Assembly (NCBI GenBank): GCA_016936665.1
Contig: JAFGXI010000031.1
Span: forward strand, 1-44,680
Length of the DNA stretch: 44,680 bases
Source: Bacteroidales bacterium
GTDB lineage: Bacteria; Bacteroidota; Bacteroidia; Bacteroidales; JAFGXI01
Reading direction: 5' to 3'
The notes below the pieces were generated by a model that ran no database searches, had not been told where the DNA came from, and was given only the letters and a program-made list of their open reading frames with translations. This document shows, piece by piece, positions 9,647 through 17,459 of the stretch. Position 1 is the first letter of the stretch. Every line of letters starts with the position of its first letter. Position numbers and translations under genes: made by a program.

Positions 9647-11428
9647 ATGAAATTATTTAAAATATCTTTTATCCTTATTGTACTATTTACAAGTGTAATC
9701 AATGCACAAACAACAATTAAAGTAATGCAATATAACTTACTTTATTACGGAAAAGATGTATACGATTGTACTAGTCAAAATAACGGGATGGATCATAAAA
9801 ATGAGCAATTGCAAGTAATATTAAACTATGTTCAACCCGATATTTTATGTGTAAATGAGATGGATGCCTCGACTAGCGATGTCAATTATTTAATGAATAA
9901 TGTACTGAATATCAATGGAGAATCACATTGGCAACATGCCAACGTATCGGGTTCATATACCATAAACATGATTTATTATCGTTCAGACAAAGTAAGTTTA
10001 GTTTCTCAACAATATATTAATGGAGACCCGAGACAAACAGATGTGTATAATTTAAAGTCGGTAGAAGATAACAGTATCGATTTAACTTTGTTCGTAGGGC
10101 ATCTGAAAGCAGGAAATACCGACCCCGATGGAGACGATAGAGCATATAGTACACAAAATGTAATGAACTATATTAACGATCACGGAGCCGGAAATTATTT
10201 AATGATGGGCGATTTAAACGTTTATAGCTCATCGGAACAATGTTTCCAGAATTTAATTTCGCCTTCTAACATTAATTATGCATTTAACGATCCTGTTAAT
10301 CGTTTGGGTTCGTGGAGCAGCAATTATTCTTTTGCCGATGTACATACCCAAGCAACACATACATCTGGCGATTGCTTTGTGTCTGGAGGTATGGACGATC
10401 GTTTCGATTTTATTTTAATTTCGAACGATATTAAAAATGGAAGTAATGGGATAAGTTATATTGCAAATTCATACGAAACAATTGGTCAAGACGGGAATCA
10501 TTATAACGATGCTTTAACCGATGGAACCAATAATAGTGCACCATCCGAAGTGATTACAGCTTTATATGAAATGTCCGATCATTTACCTGTGGCATTGGAA
10601 TTATCGTTTCAAACAGCTAATGCTCCGGTTACAATATTTAACAAAACATTCGAAGATCAAGATTTGAATTCAGGTGGTTGGCATGCTTATTCGGTGAGCG
10701 ATGATGAACGTGTATGGGAAATCCCTTCCGATCTTTACGGGCATAATGGAACATATATGGCAAAAATGACAGGCTGGGATTACACTAATAATGTGGCTAT
10801 CAACAATGAAGATTGGTTAATCTCACCTTCTGTAGATTTAAATAGTACACACGATGAGGTTTTAACTTTTTGGACTGCCGGAAAATACAATGGCCCGGAT
10901 TTACAAGCTTTATACAGTGTCGATTATTCGGGCTTTGGAGATCCTAACAATGCCACATGGATGGCTTTGAGTAACTATAATCTTTCTACAGATTATGATT
11001 ATATATGGGAAGAGTCAAACAATATTGATGTAAGCGAAATTGAGGGAACAAACATTACTTTTGCTTTTAAGTACACATCGACCAGTGCAGATGGTGCACG
11101 TACATGGCAAATAGACGATATTTTACTCGAAGGTCTCGATGGCTCTTCGTCTGTGCACGAAATTTATCAATCAATGCAATCTTGGACTGCATATCCCAAT
11201 CCTTTTTCAGATAAAATACTCTTGAAAAACGATGCTAACGAAAATCTTACTTTGATGTCGATAGTATTAGTCAATATGCAGGGGCGGGTTATTTATAATG
11301 AAACCGGAAAACTAATTCAGAAAAAAAACTACGAGATTGATTTAACGGGAATAAACATACCTTCGGGCTTATATTTGATAAAAATATCGGATGGAACAAA
11401 CCAAAAAGTAATAAAAATCATCAAATAA
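9647..11428 (+). CDS. Secreted endonuclease/exonuclease/phosphatase-family protein with T9SS tail
   Basis: A 593-residue protein. The signal peptide ends at VINAQ (about residue 21). Residues 24-320 are an endonuclease/exonuclease/phosphatase fold with the expected active-site residues: N30 (MQYNLL), E71 (CVNEMD), D189/N191 (GDLNVY), D251 (DDRFDF) and D311/H312 (SDHLP). Residues about 330-495 resemble the choice-of-anchor J/cleaved-adhesin beta-sandwich (DWLISPSVDL, WQIDDILLEG). Residues 514-593 are a type A T9SS sorting domain (AYPNPFSDK near its start, GLYLIKISDG near its end). It is probably secreted or surface-bound. The substrate could be extracellular DNA or a phosphoester; the fold alone does not decide. 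It has its own candidate promoter and is followed by the rplU promoter. Confidence 0.88.
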   Translation: MKLFKISFILIVLFTSVINAQTTIKVMQYNLLYYGKDVYDCTSQNNGMDHKNEQLQVILNYVQPDILCVNEMDASTSDVNYLMNNVLNINGESHWQHANVSGSYTINMIYYRSDKVSLVSQQYINGDPRQTDVYNLKSVEDNSIDLTLFVGHLKAGNTDPDGDDRAYSTQNVMNYINDHGAGNYLMMGDLNVYSSSEQCFQNLISPSNINYAFNDPVNRLGSWSSNYSFADVHTQATHTSGDCFVSGGMDDRFDFILISNDIKNGSNGISYIANSYETIGQDGNHYNDALTDGTNNSAPSEVITALYEMSDHLPVALELSFQTANAPVTIFNKTFEDQDLNSGGWHAYSVSDDERVWEIPSDLYGHNGTYMAKMTGWDYTNNVAINNEDWLISPSVDLNSTHDEVLTFWTAGKYNGPDLQALYSVDYSGFGDPNNATWMALSNYNLSTDYDYIWEESNNIDVSEIEGTNITFAFKYTSTSADGARTWQIDDILLEGLDGSSSVHEIYQSMQSWTAYPNPFSDKILLKNDANENLTLMSIVLVNMQGRVIYNETGKLIQKKNYEIDLTGINIPSGLYLIKISDGTNQKVIKIIK

Positions 11429-11440
11429 CCGAATGAAAGC

Positions 11441-11471
11441 TTGCGTTGTTGAGAATAGTTTAGTAGCTTTG
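11441..11471 (+). promoter_or_regulatory. Promoter of rplU-rpmA
   Basis: TTG at 11441-11443, a 20-bp spacer, and TAGCTTTG at 11464-11471 give an exact match to the Bacteroidota -33/-7 arrangement. Transcription would begin near 11476, about 30 nt before the rplU ATG. Confidence 0.65.
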
Positions 11472-11504
11472 CAAACTCTAAAATAAATTATAAAAAGCAA
11501 TATA

Positions 11505-11813
11505 ATGTACGCAATCGTAGAAATAGCGGGTCAACAATTTAAAGTTGAGAAAGACCAAAAGCTTTACGTACATCGTTTAAGTGCAGAAGAAGGTGCAAAA
11601 GTCGAGTTCGACAAAGTGCTTTTAACAGACGATGGCAAAAAAGTACAAGTTGGTGCACCAGTCGTTGACGGTGTTAAAGTTACCGCTAAGGTTTTATCAC
11701 ACCTAAAAGATGATACAGTTATCGTTTTCAAGAAAAAACGCAGAAAAAGTTTTAAGAAAAGAAATGGTCATCGCCAATTCTTATCTCAAATACAAATTGA
11801 AGATATTAAATAA
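11505..11813 (+). CDS. rplU: 50S ribosomal protein L21
   Basis: At 102 residues it is full length for bacterial L21, which binds 23S rRNA in the large subunit. The N-terminus (MYAIVEIAGQQFKVEKDQKL) and the basic C-terminal region (KKKRRKSFKKRNGHRQ) are characteristic. It is followed after 9 bp by rpmA, the near-universal rplU-rpmA pair, transcribed from the promoter at 11441-11471 and closed by the terminator at 12107. Confidence 0.98.
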   Translation: MYAIVEIAGQQFKVEKDQKLYVHRLSAEEGAKVEFDKVLLTDDGKKVQVGAPVVDGVKVTAKVLSHLKDDTVIVFKKKRRKSFKKRNGHRQFLSQIQIEDIK

Positions 11814-11822
11814 GACTGAACA

Positions 11823-12083
11823 ATGGCTCATAAGAAAGGAATGGGTAGTTCGCGAAACGGTCGCGAATCTCACAGTAAAAGATTAGGCGTTAAAATTTTT
11901 GGTGGTCAGTCGGCAAAAGCTGGTAACATCATTATGCGTCAAAGAGGAACTACACACCATCCGGGCGAAAACGTTGGCATGGGTAGAGACCATACCATCT
12001 ATGCTTTAATTGATGGAATTGTTACTTTCAACAAAAAAAGAAATAACAGATCTTATATTTCGGTACTTCCTGTTCAGGAATAA
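11823..12083 (+). CDS. rpmA: 50S ribosomal protein L27
   Basis: At 86 residues it is a complete L27, whose N-terminus reaches the peptidyl-transferase centre. The start [16 protein letters not shown] and the core [20 protein letters not shown] are diagnostic. It begins directly with MAHKKG, so it lacks the N-terminal pre-sequence that is cleaved in Firmicutes. It is the second gene of the rplU operon and is followed by a strong intrinsic terminator. Confidence 0.98.
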   Translation: MAHKKGMGSSRNGRESHSKRLGVKIFGGQSAKAGNIIMRQRGTTHHPGENVGMGRDHTIYALIDGIVTFNKKRNNRSYISVLPVQE

Positions 12084-12106
12084 TCCAATATAGATGATAT
12101 AATAGG

Positions 12107-12142
12107 AAAGGGGCTGGCTCATTGTAGATCAGTCCCTTTTTT
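12107..12142 (+). terminator. Intrinsic terminator after rpmA
   Basis: AAAGGGGCTG pairs with CAGTCCCTTT (one G-U) around a 13-nt loop and is followed by a T-run. It lies 24 bp after the rpmA stop. Confidence 0.8.
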
Positions 12143-12152
12143 ATGCCAACAA

Positions 12153-12196
12153 TTTTAAAGCATTATTAGCTTTAAAACATGCAATTATGCTATTGC
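12153..12196. promoter_or_regulatory. Two adjacent dyads upstream of the nitroreductase gene
   Basis: TTTTAAAGC-N7-GCTTTAAAA (12153-12177) is a perfect 9-bp inverted repeat. It is followed by GCAAT-N6-ATTGC (12181-12196). Neither is followed by a T-run, so they do not look like terminators. They could be operators or leader hairpins. Some AT-rich dyads arise by chance. Confidence 0.35.
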
Positions 12197-12248
12197 TTAT
12201 TCTTTCGTAGCCAATCTAAAATGTATAATATTGTAAGAAAAAAATAAT

Positions 12249-13007
12249 ATGGTAGAATCTGTTTTTAATCACCGATCTATTCGAAAGTATAAGTCGCAAA
12301 AAATTGACGACAAAGCCTTAGATTTAATTTTACGAGCGGCAAGTAGAGCCTCAACAACAGGCAATATGCAAGTTTATAGTATTGTAGTTACAAAAGACGA
12401 AGCCATCAAAGAAAAGCTTTGGGAGGCCCATTTTAAACAAGATATGGTTAAACAAGCTCCGGTTGTTCTTACGTTCTTAGCCGATTTTAATCGCTTTAAT
12501 AAATGGTGCGAACAAAATGATGCAATTCCCGGATACGACAACTTTTTATCTTTCTACACAGCTTCGATCGATGCCTTGCTTGCAGCTCAAAATGCTGCTA
12601 TTCAAGCCGAAGATTTAGGGCTTGGGATTTGCTATTTGGGTACAACAACTTATATGGCGCAAAAAATTATCGAAACTTTAAATTTACCTAAAGGAGTTGT
12701 GCCCGTAACTACATTGGTTATTGGTTACCCAGCCGAATTGCCTGGTTTAACAGATCGTTTACCGATGGAAGCAATTATACATAAAGAAACTTATCAAGAT
12801 TTCGAAGCCTCTTCTATTGAAAAATTATATTACGATAAAGATCATTCTGAGCTCACCAAGAAATTGCTGGAAGAAAATCAAAAAGAAACTTTAGCACAGA
12901 TCTTTACCGACAACAGATACACTAAAAAAGATAATGTAACATTCTCTAAATTGCTGCTAGAAGTTTTAAAGAGACAGGGGTTTATGAATAACGAAATGGA
13001 AGAATAA
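12249..13007 (+). CDS. Nitroreductase-family NAD(P)H:FMN oxidoreductase (NfsA-like)
   Basis: A 252-residue soluble protein with the nitroreductase fold: HRSIRKYKSQKI near residue 8 (FMN phosphate-binding Arg residues), a TTGNMQVYSIVV segment, APVVLTFLAD, and LGLGICYLGTT/VVPVTTLVIGYP in the flavin-binding core. The layout (SIRKY start, long C-terminal helical extension after about residue 190) is like NfsA/FRP-type enzymes that reduce nitro compounds, quinones or flavins with NAD(P)H. The physiological substrate cannot be read from sequence. It sits alone after the rpmA terminator. Its upstream region carries two adjacent dyads (12153-12196) that could be a regulatory site. Confidence 0.88.
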   Translation: MVESVFNHRSIRKYKSQKIDDKALDLILRAASRASTTGNMQVYSIVVTKDEAIKEKLWEAHFKQDMVKQAPVVLTFLADFNRFNKWCEQNDAIPGYDNFLSFYTASIDALLAAQNAAIQAEDLGLGICYLGTTTYMAQKIIETLNLPKGVVPVTTLVIGYPAELPGLTDRLPMEAIIHKETYQDFEASSIEKLYYDKDHSELTKKLLEENQKETLAQIFTDNRYTKKDNVTFSKLLLEVLKRQGFMNNEMEE

Positions 13008-13055
13008 TTTCTAAAACTCGCTTAAAGATTGTATATTAAAAGTCTGAAATAATAA

Positions 13056-13844
13056 ATGAATGATATGGAATTAGAAAATATTTTGTACGAGGTGAAAGGC
13101 GCAGTAGCCCATATTACTATTAATCGCCCAAAACAAATGAATGCACTTAACAAAGCTACTTTTGTTGATTTGGAAACAGTAATCGATGCTGTTAATGCCG
13201 ATTCTAATGTGAGAGGAGCAATTATTACCGGATCTGGCGAGAAGTCGTTTATTGCAGGTGCAGATATTAAAGAATTTGCCGCTTTTTCTGTAGCAGAAGG
13301 CGAAGCTTTGAGTCGTAATGGCATGCGTATATTTGCGAAAATTGAACAATCTTTAAAGCCTTTTGTTGCTGCAATTAACGGTTTTGCCCTAGGCGGTGGC
13401 TTGGAATTGGCTATGTCTTGCCATGTGAGAGTGGCAGAAACACATGCTAAATTTGGTCAACCAGAAGTTGGTTTAGGAGTAACACCAGGCTATGCCGGTA
13501 CTCAACGTTTAACACAATTGGTTGGCAAAGGAAAAGCAATCGAACTCTTGATGTCTGCCGAAATGATTGATGCTGAACAAGCATTTAATTATCGACTTGT
13601 TAACTATATTACAGAATCAGGACAGTCTGTTGCTAAGGCAGAAGAGGTGCTGTCTAAAATTGCAAAACAATCACCAATGGCTGTTGCTGCAGTTATTCGT
13701 TGCGTAAACGACTACTATGCTACCGGTATCGATGGTTTTAATACCGAAGCTGTTGAGTTCGGTAAATGCTTTGGAACTGAAGATTTTAAGGAGGGAACAA
13801 CAGCATTTATGGAAAGGAGAAAAGCTGAGTTTCCCGGTCGATAA
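13056..13844 (+). CDS. Enoyl-CoA hydratase/isomerase (crotonase family)
   Basis: A 262-residue crotonase-fold enzyme. The oxyanion-hole segments FIAGADIKEF (about 65-74) and GFALGGGLEL (109-118) are present, and both catalytic acids match rat mitochondrial enoyl-CoA hydratase: E117 in GGGLEL (Glu144) and E137 in GQPEVGLG (Glu164). The conserved TPGYAGTQRL follows. It probably hydrates 2-enoyl-CoA in fatty acid or butyrate-type metabolism, but the family is broad and a 3-hydroxybutyryl-CoA dehydratase role is equally possible. No other beta-oxidation gene is adjacent. The ATG at 13065 is an alternative start. A terminator follows. Confidence 0.92.
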   Translation: MNDMELENILYEVKGAVAHITINRPKQMNALNKATFVDLETVIDAVNADSNVRGAIITGSGEKSFIAGADIKEFAAFSVAEGEALSRNGMRIFAKIEQSLKPFVAAINGFALGGGLELAMSCHVRVAETHAKFGQPEVGLGVTPGYAGTQRLTQLVGKGKAIELLMSAEMIDAEQAFNYRLVNYITESGQSVAKAEEVLSKIAKQSPMAVAAVIRCVNDYYATGIDGFNTEAVEFGKCFGTEDFKEGTTAFMERRKAEFPGR

Positions 13845-13851
13845 ATATTAG

Positions 13852-13896
13852 AGCCTAAAATATTTTGCTTGTTATGCCACTATTTTAGGCTTTTTT
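13852..13896 (+). terminator. Intrinsic terminator after the enoyl-CoA hydratase gene
   Basis: AGCCTAAAATA (13852-13862) pairs perfectly with TATTTTAGGCT (13881-13891) and is followed by TTTTT. It separates the hydratase gene from the histidine kinase gene. Confidence 0.8.
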
Positions 13897-13926
13897 ATGT
13901 CTAACTTCAACAAACACATCTGAATT

Positions 13927-15093
13927 TTGAATCTCTACTCAACCAGACAAAAGTGGAAGTTGTTTTTGCTCGTATTTGGGGTGCTTATAGGCATTCTTTC
14001 TTTGTTATACACCAACTCTTTAGTGAATGATTTGGAAAAGGAAGAACGCAAAAACGTACAACTTTGGGCGGAAGGAATGAAGCGATTAGGACAAATGGAG
14101 TCCGGTACGGGCGATATAAGCATTATTCTGGAAGTTATTAAAAAGAACGAAACCGTTCCGATGATTGTGGTCGATGAAGACGACCAAATTCTTTTCGTCA
14201 AAAACTTAGATACATTAAGGCAAAATAACGAAAAGTATTTGCGTAAGCAATTAGAGGAAATGAAACTTCAAAACCCACCAATAATCAATTATTTAACAGA
14301 AGATATTAAACAGTACGTTTATTATAAAGACTCTGTTTTGCTAAAACGATTGCTTTACTATCCATACATTCAGCTTGCCATTATTTTAGTGTTTTTGTGG
14401 ATTGCCTACTATGCTTTTAATTCAACACGCAAAGCCGAGCAGAACCAAGTTTGGCTAGGGATGGCCAAAGAAACAGCGCACCAACTCGGCACACCTATTA
14501 GCTCATTATTGGCATGGGTGGAGCTGCTATCCGAAGATAAACAAGTGCAACAGAATATTCTTACTGAGATTCGAAAAGATGTTAGTCGACTGGAAATAAT
14601 TGCCGATCGTTTTTCTAAAATTGGTTCCGACCCCAAACTATCGGAGATTTTGCTTGCCGAGCAAATTTTAAAGACAATTGCTTATATGAAGCTCAGGGTT
14701 TCAAGTAAAGTTATGTTCGATGATAATTTAACGCAATTTAAAGATTTCACATGCTATATTAATCCTCCATTGTTCGACTGGGTCATCGAGAATTTATTTA
14801 AAAATGCTATTGATGCAATGGATGGAAAAGGTAAAATTACAGTGGAAGTGACCGACGCTAATCAGTTTTTATATATCGATATTAGCGACACAGGAAAAGG
14901 CATTGCTAAAAGTCATTACAAAACTATTTTCAATCCGGGTTATACTACAAAAAAACGAGGCTGGGGGTTAGGTTTATCATTAACAAAACGGATTATTGAA
15001 GAATATCATAAAGGTAGGATTTTTGTAAAACGTTCTGAAGTTAACAAAGGAACGACCTTTCGCATTGCATTGAAAAAACAGCATACAGCCTGA
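13927..15093 (+). CDS. Membrane sensor histidine kinase (orphan)
   Basis: A 388-residue kinase with two membrane segments (about 11-31 and 145-163) flanking a roughly 110-residue sensory region. A short linker leads to the H-box ETAHQLGTPISSLLAW with phospho-acceptor His185. The ATPase domain has an N-box (ENLFKNAIDAM, Asn293), G1 (DTGKGI, 321-326) and G2 (GWGLGLSL, 345-352). The start is a TTG: there is an in-frame stop just upstream and the next ATG would remove the first membrane segment, so TTG is the best choice. No response regulator gene is adjacent, so the partner is elsewhere and the signal is unknown. Confidence 0.9.
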   Translation: MNLYSTRQKWKLFLLVFGVLIGILSLLYTNSLVNDLEKEERKNVQLWAEGMKRLGQMESGTGDISIILEVIKKNETVPMIVVDEDDQILFVKNLDTLRQNNEKYLRKQLEEMKLQNPPIINYLTEDIKQYVYYKDSVLLKRLLYYPYIQLAIILVFLWIAYYAFNSTRKAEQNQVWLGMAKETAHQLGTPISSLLAWVELLSEDKQVQQNILTEIRKDVSRLEIIADRFSKIGSDPKLSEILLAEQILKTIAYMKLRVSSKVMFDDNLTQFKDFTCYINPPLFDWVIENLFKNAIDAMDGKGKITVEVTDANQFLYIDISDTGKGIAKSHYKTIFNPGYTTKKRGWGLGLSLTKRIIEEYHKGRIFVKRSEVNKGTTFRIALKKQHTA

Positions 15094-15108
15094 TTAAATA
15101 AAATACTT

Positions 15109-15126
15109 TATCTTTGATTTAAAGAT
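15109..15126 (+). promoter_or_regulatory. Possible -7 element overlapped by a dyad
   Basis: TATCTTTG (15109-15116) fits TAnnTTTG but has no clear -33 element. It overlaps the perfect inverted repeat ATCTTT-N5-AAAGAT (15110-15126). The arrangement would suit a regulated promoter for the outer-membrane protein gene starting at 15133, but it is weak evidence. Confidence 0.3.
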
Positions 15127-15132
15127 CTAGTT

Positions 15133-15702
15133 ATGTCGAAGATTCATCTTTTCTTTCTTAGCTTGTTTTTGTTTTTAGGAACGAATATTGCCAGTGCGCA
15201 GTTTATAGGCGACGAAGAACCGGAGTATGCAACCAAAGATACTATCCTAAATTTTGCCGATCGCCTAGTCTTTGGTGGCAGTTTTGGGCTCATTTTTGGA
15301 ACATATTCGTACGTAAATATTTCTCCAGTAGTAGGTTACCGAATAAATAATTATCTGACAGCCGGTGTTGGTGGAATTTACGAATATATAAAAGATCGGA
15401 ATTTTTATTATACATACGAAAGCACGATATTTGGCGGTAAAGTATTCGCCAACGTATTATTGTTCGATTATGTAATATTGTATGCCGAGAACAACATGTT
15501 AAGTCTGCAAAGAAAATATTTCGACGCAATTAATAATTACCCTTCTACAGGAAGATTTTTTCTAAATGTGCCGTGGATAGGAGCAGGTGTTAACTATGGG
15601 CAAAATGGGAGAGGGGCTTATATGATGATTCTTTTTAATTTAAATCAGAGTATCAACTCGCCATACCCACCTTACGAATATAGATTTGGCTTTTATTTTT
15701 AG
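15133..15702 (+). CDS. Small outer-membrane beta-barrel-like protein, unknown function
   Basis: A 189-residue protein with a clear signal peptide (hydrophobic core to about residue 21, cleavage near SAQF). The mature part alternates Gly/aromatic beta-strand segments (GGSFGLIFGTYSYVNISPVVGY, written here in part as FGTYSYVNISP; TAGVGGIYEYI; GGKVFANVLL; IGAGVNYGQ) and ends in FGFYF, a terminal Phe typical of Omp85-assembled barrels. I do not recognise a named family. It lies 9 bp before the antiporter gene and could be cotranscribed with it. Confidence 0.65.
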   Translation: MSKIHLFFLSLFLFLGTNIASAQFIGDEEPEYATKDTILNFADRLVFGGSFGLIFGTYSYVNISPVVGYRINNYLTAGVGGIYEYIKDRNFYYTYESTIFGGKVFANVLLFDYVILYAENNMLSLQRKYFDAINNYPSTGRFFLNVPWIGAGVNYGQNGRGAYMMILFNLNQSINSPYPPYEYRFGFYF

Positions 15703-15711
15703 TTATAGTTT

Positions 15712-16959
15712 ATGAATCTTGACAGTATCAACTCCTATTGGTTTGTAATTGCAGCCTCTGTAATTATTATTATTTCTTATTTTTTTAATCTGATTTCTAA
15801 AAAGTGGAATGTGCCTAGTGTACTAATGCTAATCGCTCTTGGCATTATTCTGCGTTGGCTTACCGGTATTCACTCAATCGATGGAAACTCATCAATTCTT
15901 GGCGTTTTGGGTGTCGTTGGACTTATTATGATTGTGTTAGAGGCTTCGCTTGATTTGGAACTCAAACGCGACAAAGTAAGTCTGATTCTTAAATCGTTCT
16001 TTGTAGCTTTAATCGCTTTATCGGTCAGTGTTTATTTAATTGCTCTATTCATACAATACGTGTACAATGTAACATTGTTTAACTCGTTTGTCTATGCTAT
16101 TCCGCTTTCTATAATGAGTAGTGCTATTATCATTCCTAGTGTTTCGAGTTTGCCTCACGATAAAAAAGAATTTATGATATACGAAAGCACTTTCTCAGAT
16201 ATTTTAGGAATTATGTTTTTCTATTTCTTACTAGGAAGTGTAGAGTACGATTCAGCTCAAAAGTTAAGCGTAAACATTGCCGGGAATATTTTTATTACAA
16301 TTTTGATATCTGTACTCGTGAGCTATGTTATCATTTATCTATTCCAGAAAATTAGAACCGAAGTTAAGTTGTTTTTATTGGTTTCTGTATTGGTATTACT
16401 CTATGCTCTCGGAAAAATGATGCATTTATCATCGTTGATTATTATTCTGTTTTTTGGCTTAATCTTACACAACAGAAGATTGTTTTTTAGAGGTCGTTTA
16501 TCACAGATGATTAATCACGAGGAGCTGGACAAAGTATTTACCAATTTTAAATTAATTACAATAGAAACAGCATTTGTTGTGCGAACCTTCTTTTTTGTTA
16601 TTTTTGGCTTAACCATATCATTATCAGCGCTTTTTCAGTTAAATGTGGTTTTTTCTAGTTTAGTCATTTTAGCAGTATTATACGGTGCTCGGTTTGTGGT
16701 TTTAAGGTTGTTTATAGGAAAAGATATCATTCCAGAGCTTTTTATTGCGCCAAGAGGATTAATTACAGTATTATTGTTTTTTGCCATTCCGGTGGAGTAC
16801 AATGTGCCTAATTTTGAATCGGGAATACTTCTTTTTTTAATTATTGCTTCAAGTATTATAATGGCTATTTCACTCATCAAAAACAGTAAGGCGAAAGGCA
16901 ATAAAGTCGATTTTGTAGATGACGATTTCGATGAAATGCCTACCTTTAAACAGAAATAA
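15712..16959 (+). CDS. Cation:proton antiporter (CPA/NhaP-like)
   Basis: A 415-residue polytopic membrane protein with about 11-12 hydrophobic segments, matching the sodium/proton exchanger fold. The first helices and loop (KKWNVPSVLMLIALGIILR, about 30-48), the VLEASLDLEL segment (75-84) and the discontinuous-helix region around PLSIMSSAIIIPS and YESTFSDILG (E158, D163) are family hallmarks. It probably exchanges Na+ or K+ for H+ in the inner membrane. The C-terminus is short (VDFVDDDFDEMPTFKQK) with no TrkA-type regulatory domain. Ion specificity is not decidable here. A hairpin (16980-17001) separates it from the next gene. Confidence 0.88.
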   Translation: MNLDSINSYWFVIAASVIIIISYFFNLISKKWNVPSVLMLIALGIILRWLTGIHSIDGNSSILGVLGVVGLIMIVLEASLDLELKRDKVSLILKSFFVALIALSVSVYLIALFIQYVYNVTLFNSFVYAIPLSIMSSAIIIPSVSSLPHDKKEFMIYESTFSDILGIMFFYFLLGSVEYDSAQKLSVNIAGNIFITILISVLVSYVIIYLFQKIRTEVKLFLLVSVLVLLYALGKMMHLSSLIIILFFGLILHNRRLFFRGRLSQMINHEELDKVFTNFKLITIETAFVVRTFFFVIFGLTISLSALFQLNVVFSSLVILAVLYGARFVVLRLFIGKDIIPELFIAPRGLITVLLFFAIPVEYNVPNFESGILLFLIIASSIIMAISLIKNSKAKGNKVDFVDDDFDEMPTFKQK

Positions 16960-16979
16960 ACTAAACGATTAGGAATCAG

Positions 16980-17001
16980 TTTGTAGTCGTCGAACTACAA
17001 A
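16980..17001. repeat. Perfect 8-bp dyad between antiporter and SpoIIAA-like genes
   Basis: TTTGTAGT-CGTCGA-ACTACAAA is a perfect inverted repeat with a 6-nt spacer. No T-run follows on either strand, so it is not a classical terminator. It may be an operator or an RNA-processing hairpin for the SpoIIAA-like gene at 17036. Confidence 0.5.
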
Positions 17002-17035
17002 GTTGGAATGATTTCGAATCTCGAATTATAGGAAG

Positions 17036-17407
17036 ATGAATCCAAATATAACAGTAGAACTAAAAGAACATTATCTCGAAGTCAAATTAAAAGGCGAGGT
17101 CACTTTTCAAGATTACGTATCATTAATGTCTAAAGTAAAATTCGATGAGCATCTTCCCAAACATCTAAGAGTATTAGGGATTGATGATGGTGTAAGTCTA
17201 AAGTTTGGCCCATCCGACGCTTTATTGCTAAGTAAAATGCGCGACGAAACCGTATCTAAATTCCTATCGGTAAAACACGCCTTTTTGGTAGAAGATCCTT
17301 TGAACACTGCATTGGCAGTACTTACAACATCTGCCATGAAATCGGAAAATTACCATGTCGAAATTTTTTCATCGAGAATAGCGGCGGAACAATGGCTAAA
17401 AGAATAA
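17036..17407 (+). CDS. SpoIIAA-like (STAS-fold) protein
   Basis: A 123-residue soluble protein resembling the SpoIIAA-like/STAS-related family (small alpha/beta proteins related to SEC14 and anti-sigma antagonist folds). Visible elements are a first beta hairpin (HYLEVKLKGEVTFQDY), a central RVLGIDDGVSLKF strand and a C-terminal NYHVEIFSSRIAAEQWLKE, which ends in the AxxWL typical of this family. Its role is unknown; related proteins may bind lipids or regulate membrane partners. It follows the antiporter gene by 76 bp and ends at a bidirectional terminator shared with the convergent pnp gene. Confidence 0.65.
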   Translation: MNPNITVELKEHYLEVKLKGEVTFQDYVSLMSKVKFDEHLPKHLRVLGIDDGVSLKFGPSDALLLSKMRDETVSKFLSVKHAFLVEDPLNTALAVLTTSAMKSENYHVEIFSSRIAAEQWLKE

Positions 17408-17440
17408 AAAAAAGCAATCTGTTTTTTAGACTGCTTTCTT
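17406..17440. terminator. Bidirectional terminator between convergent genes
   Basis: AAGCAATCT (17412-17420) faces AGACTGCTT (17428-17436), with A-runs and T-runs on both sides. On the minus strand the central mismatch becomes a G-U pair, so it is stronger for the nucleoside phosphorylase transcript. Confidence 0.7.
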
Positions 17441-17459
17441 AATTTATTTTTTTAAAGGA

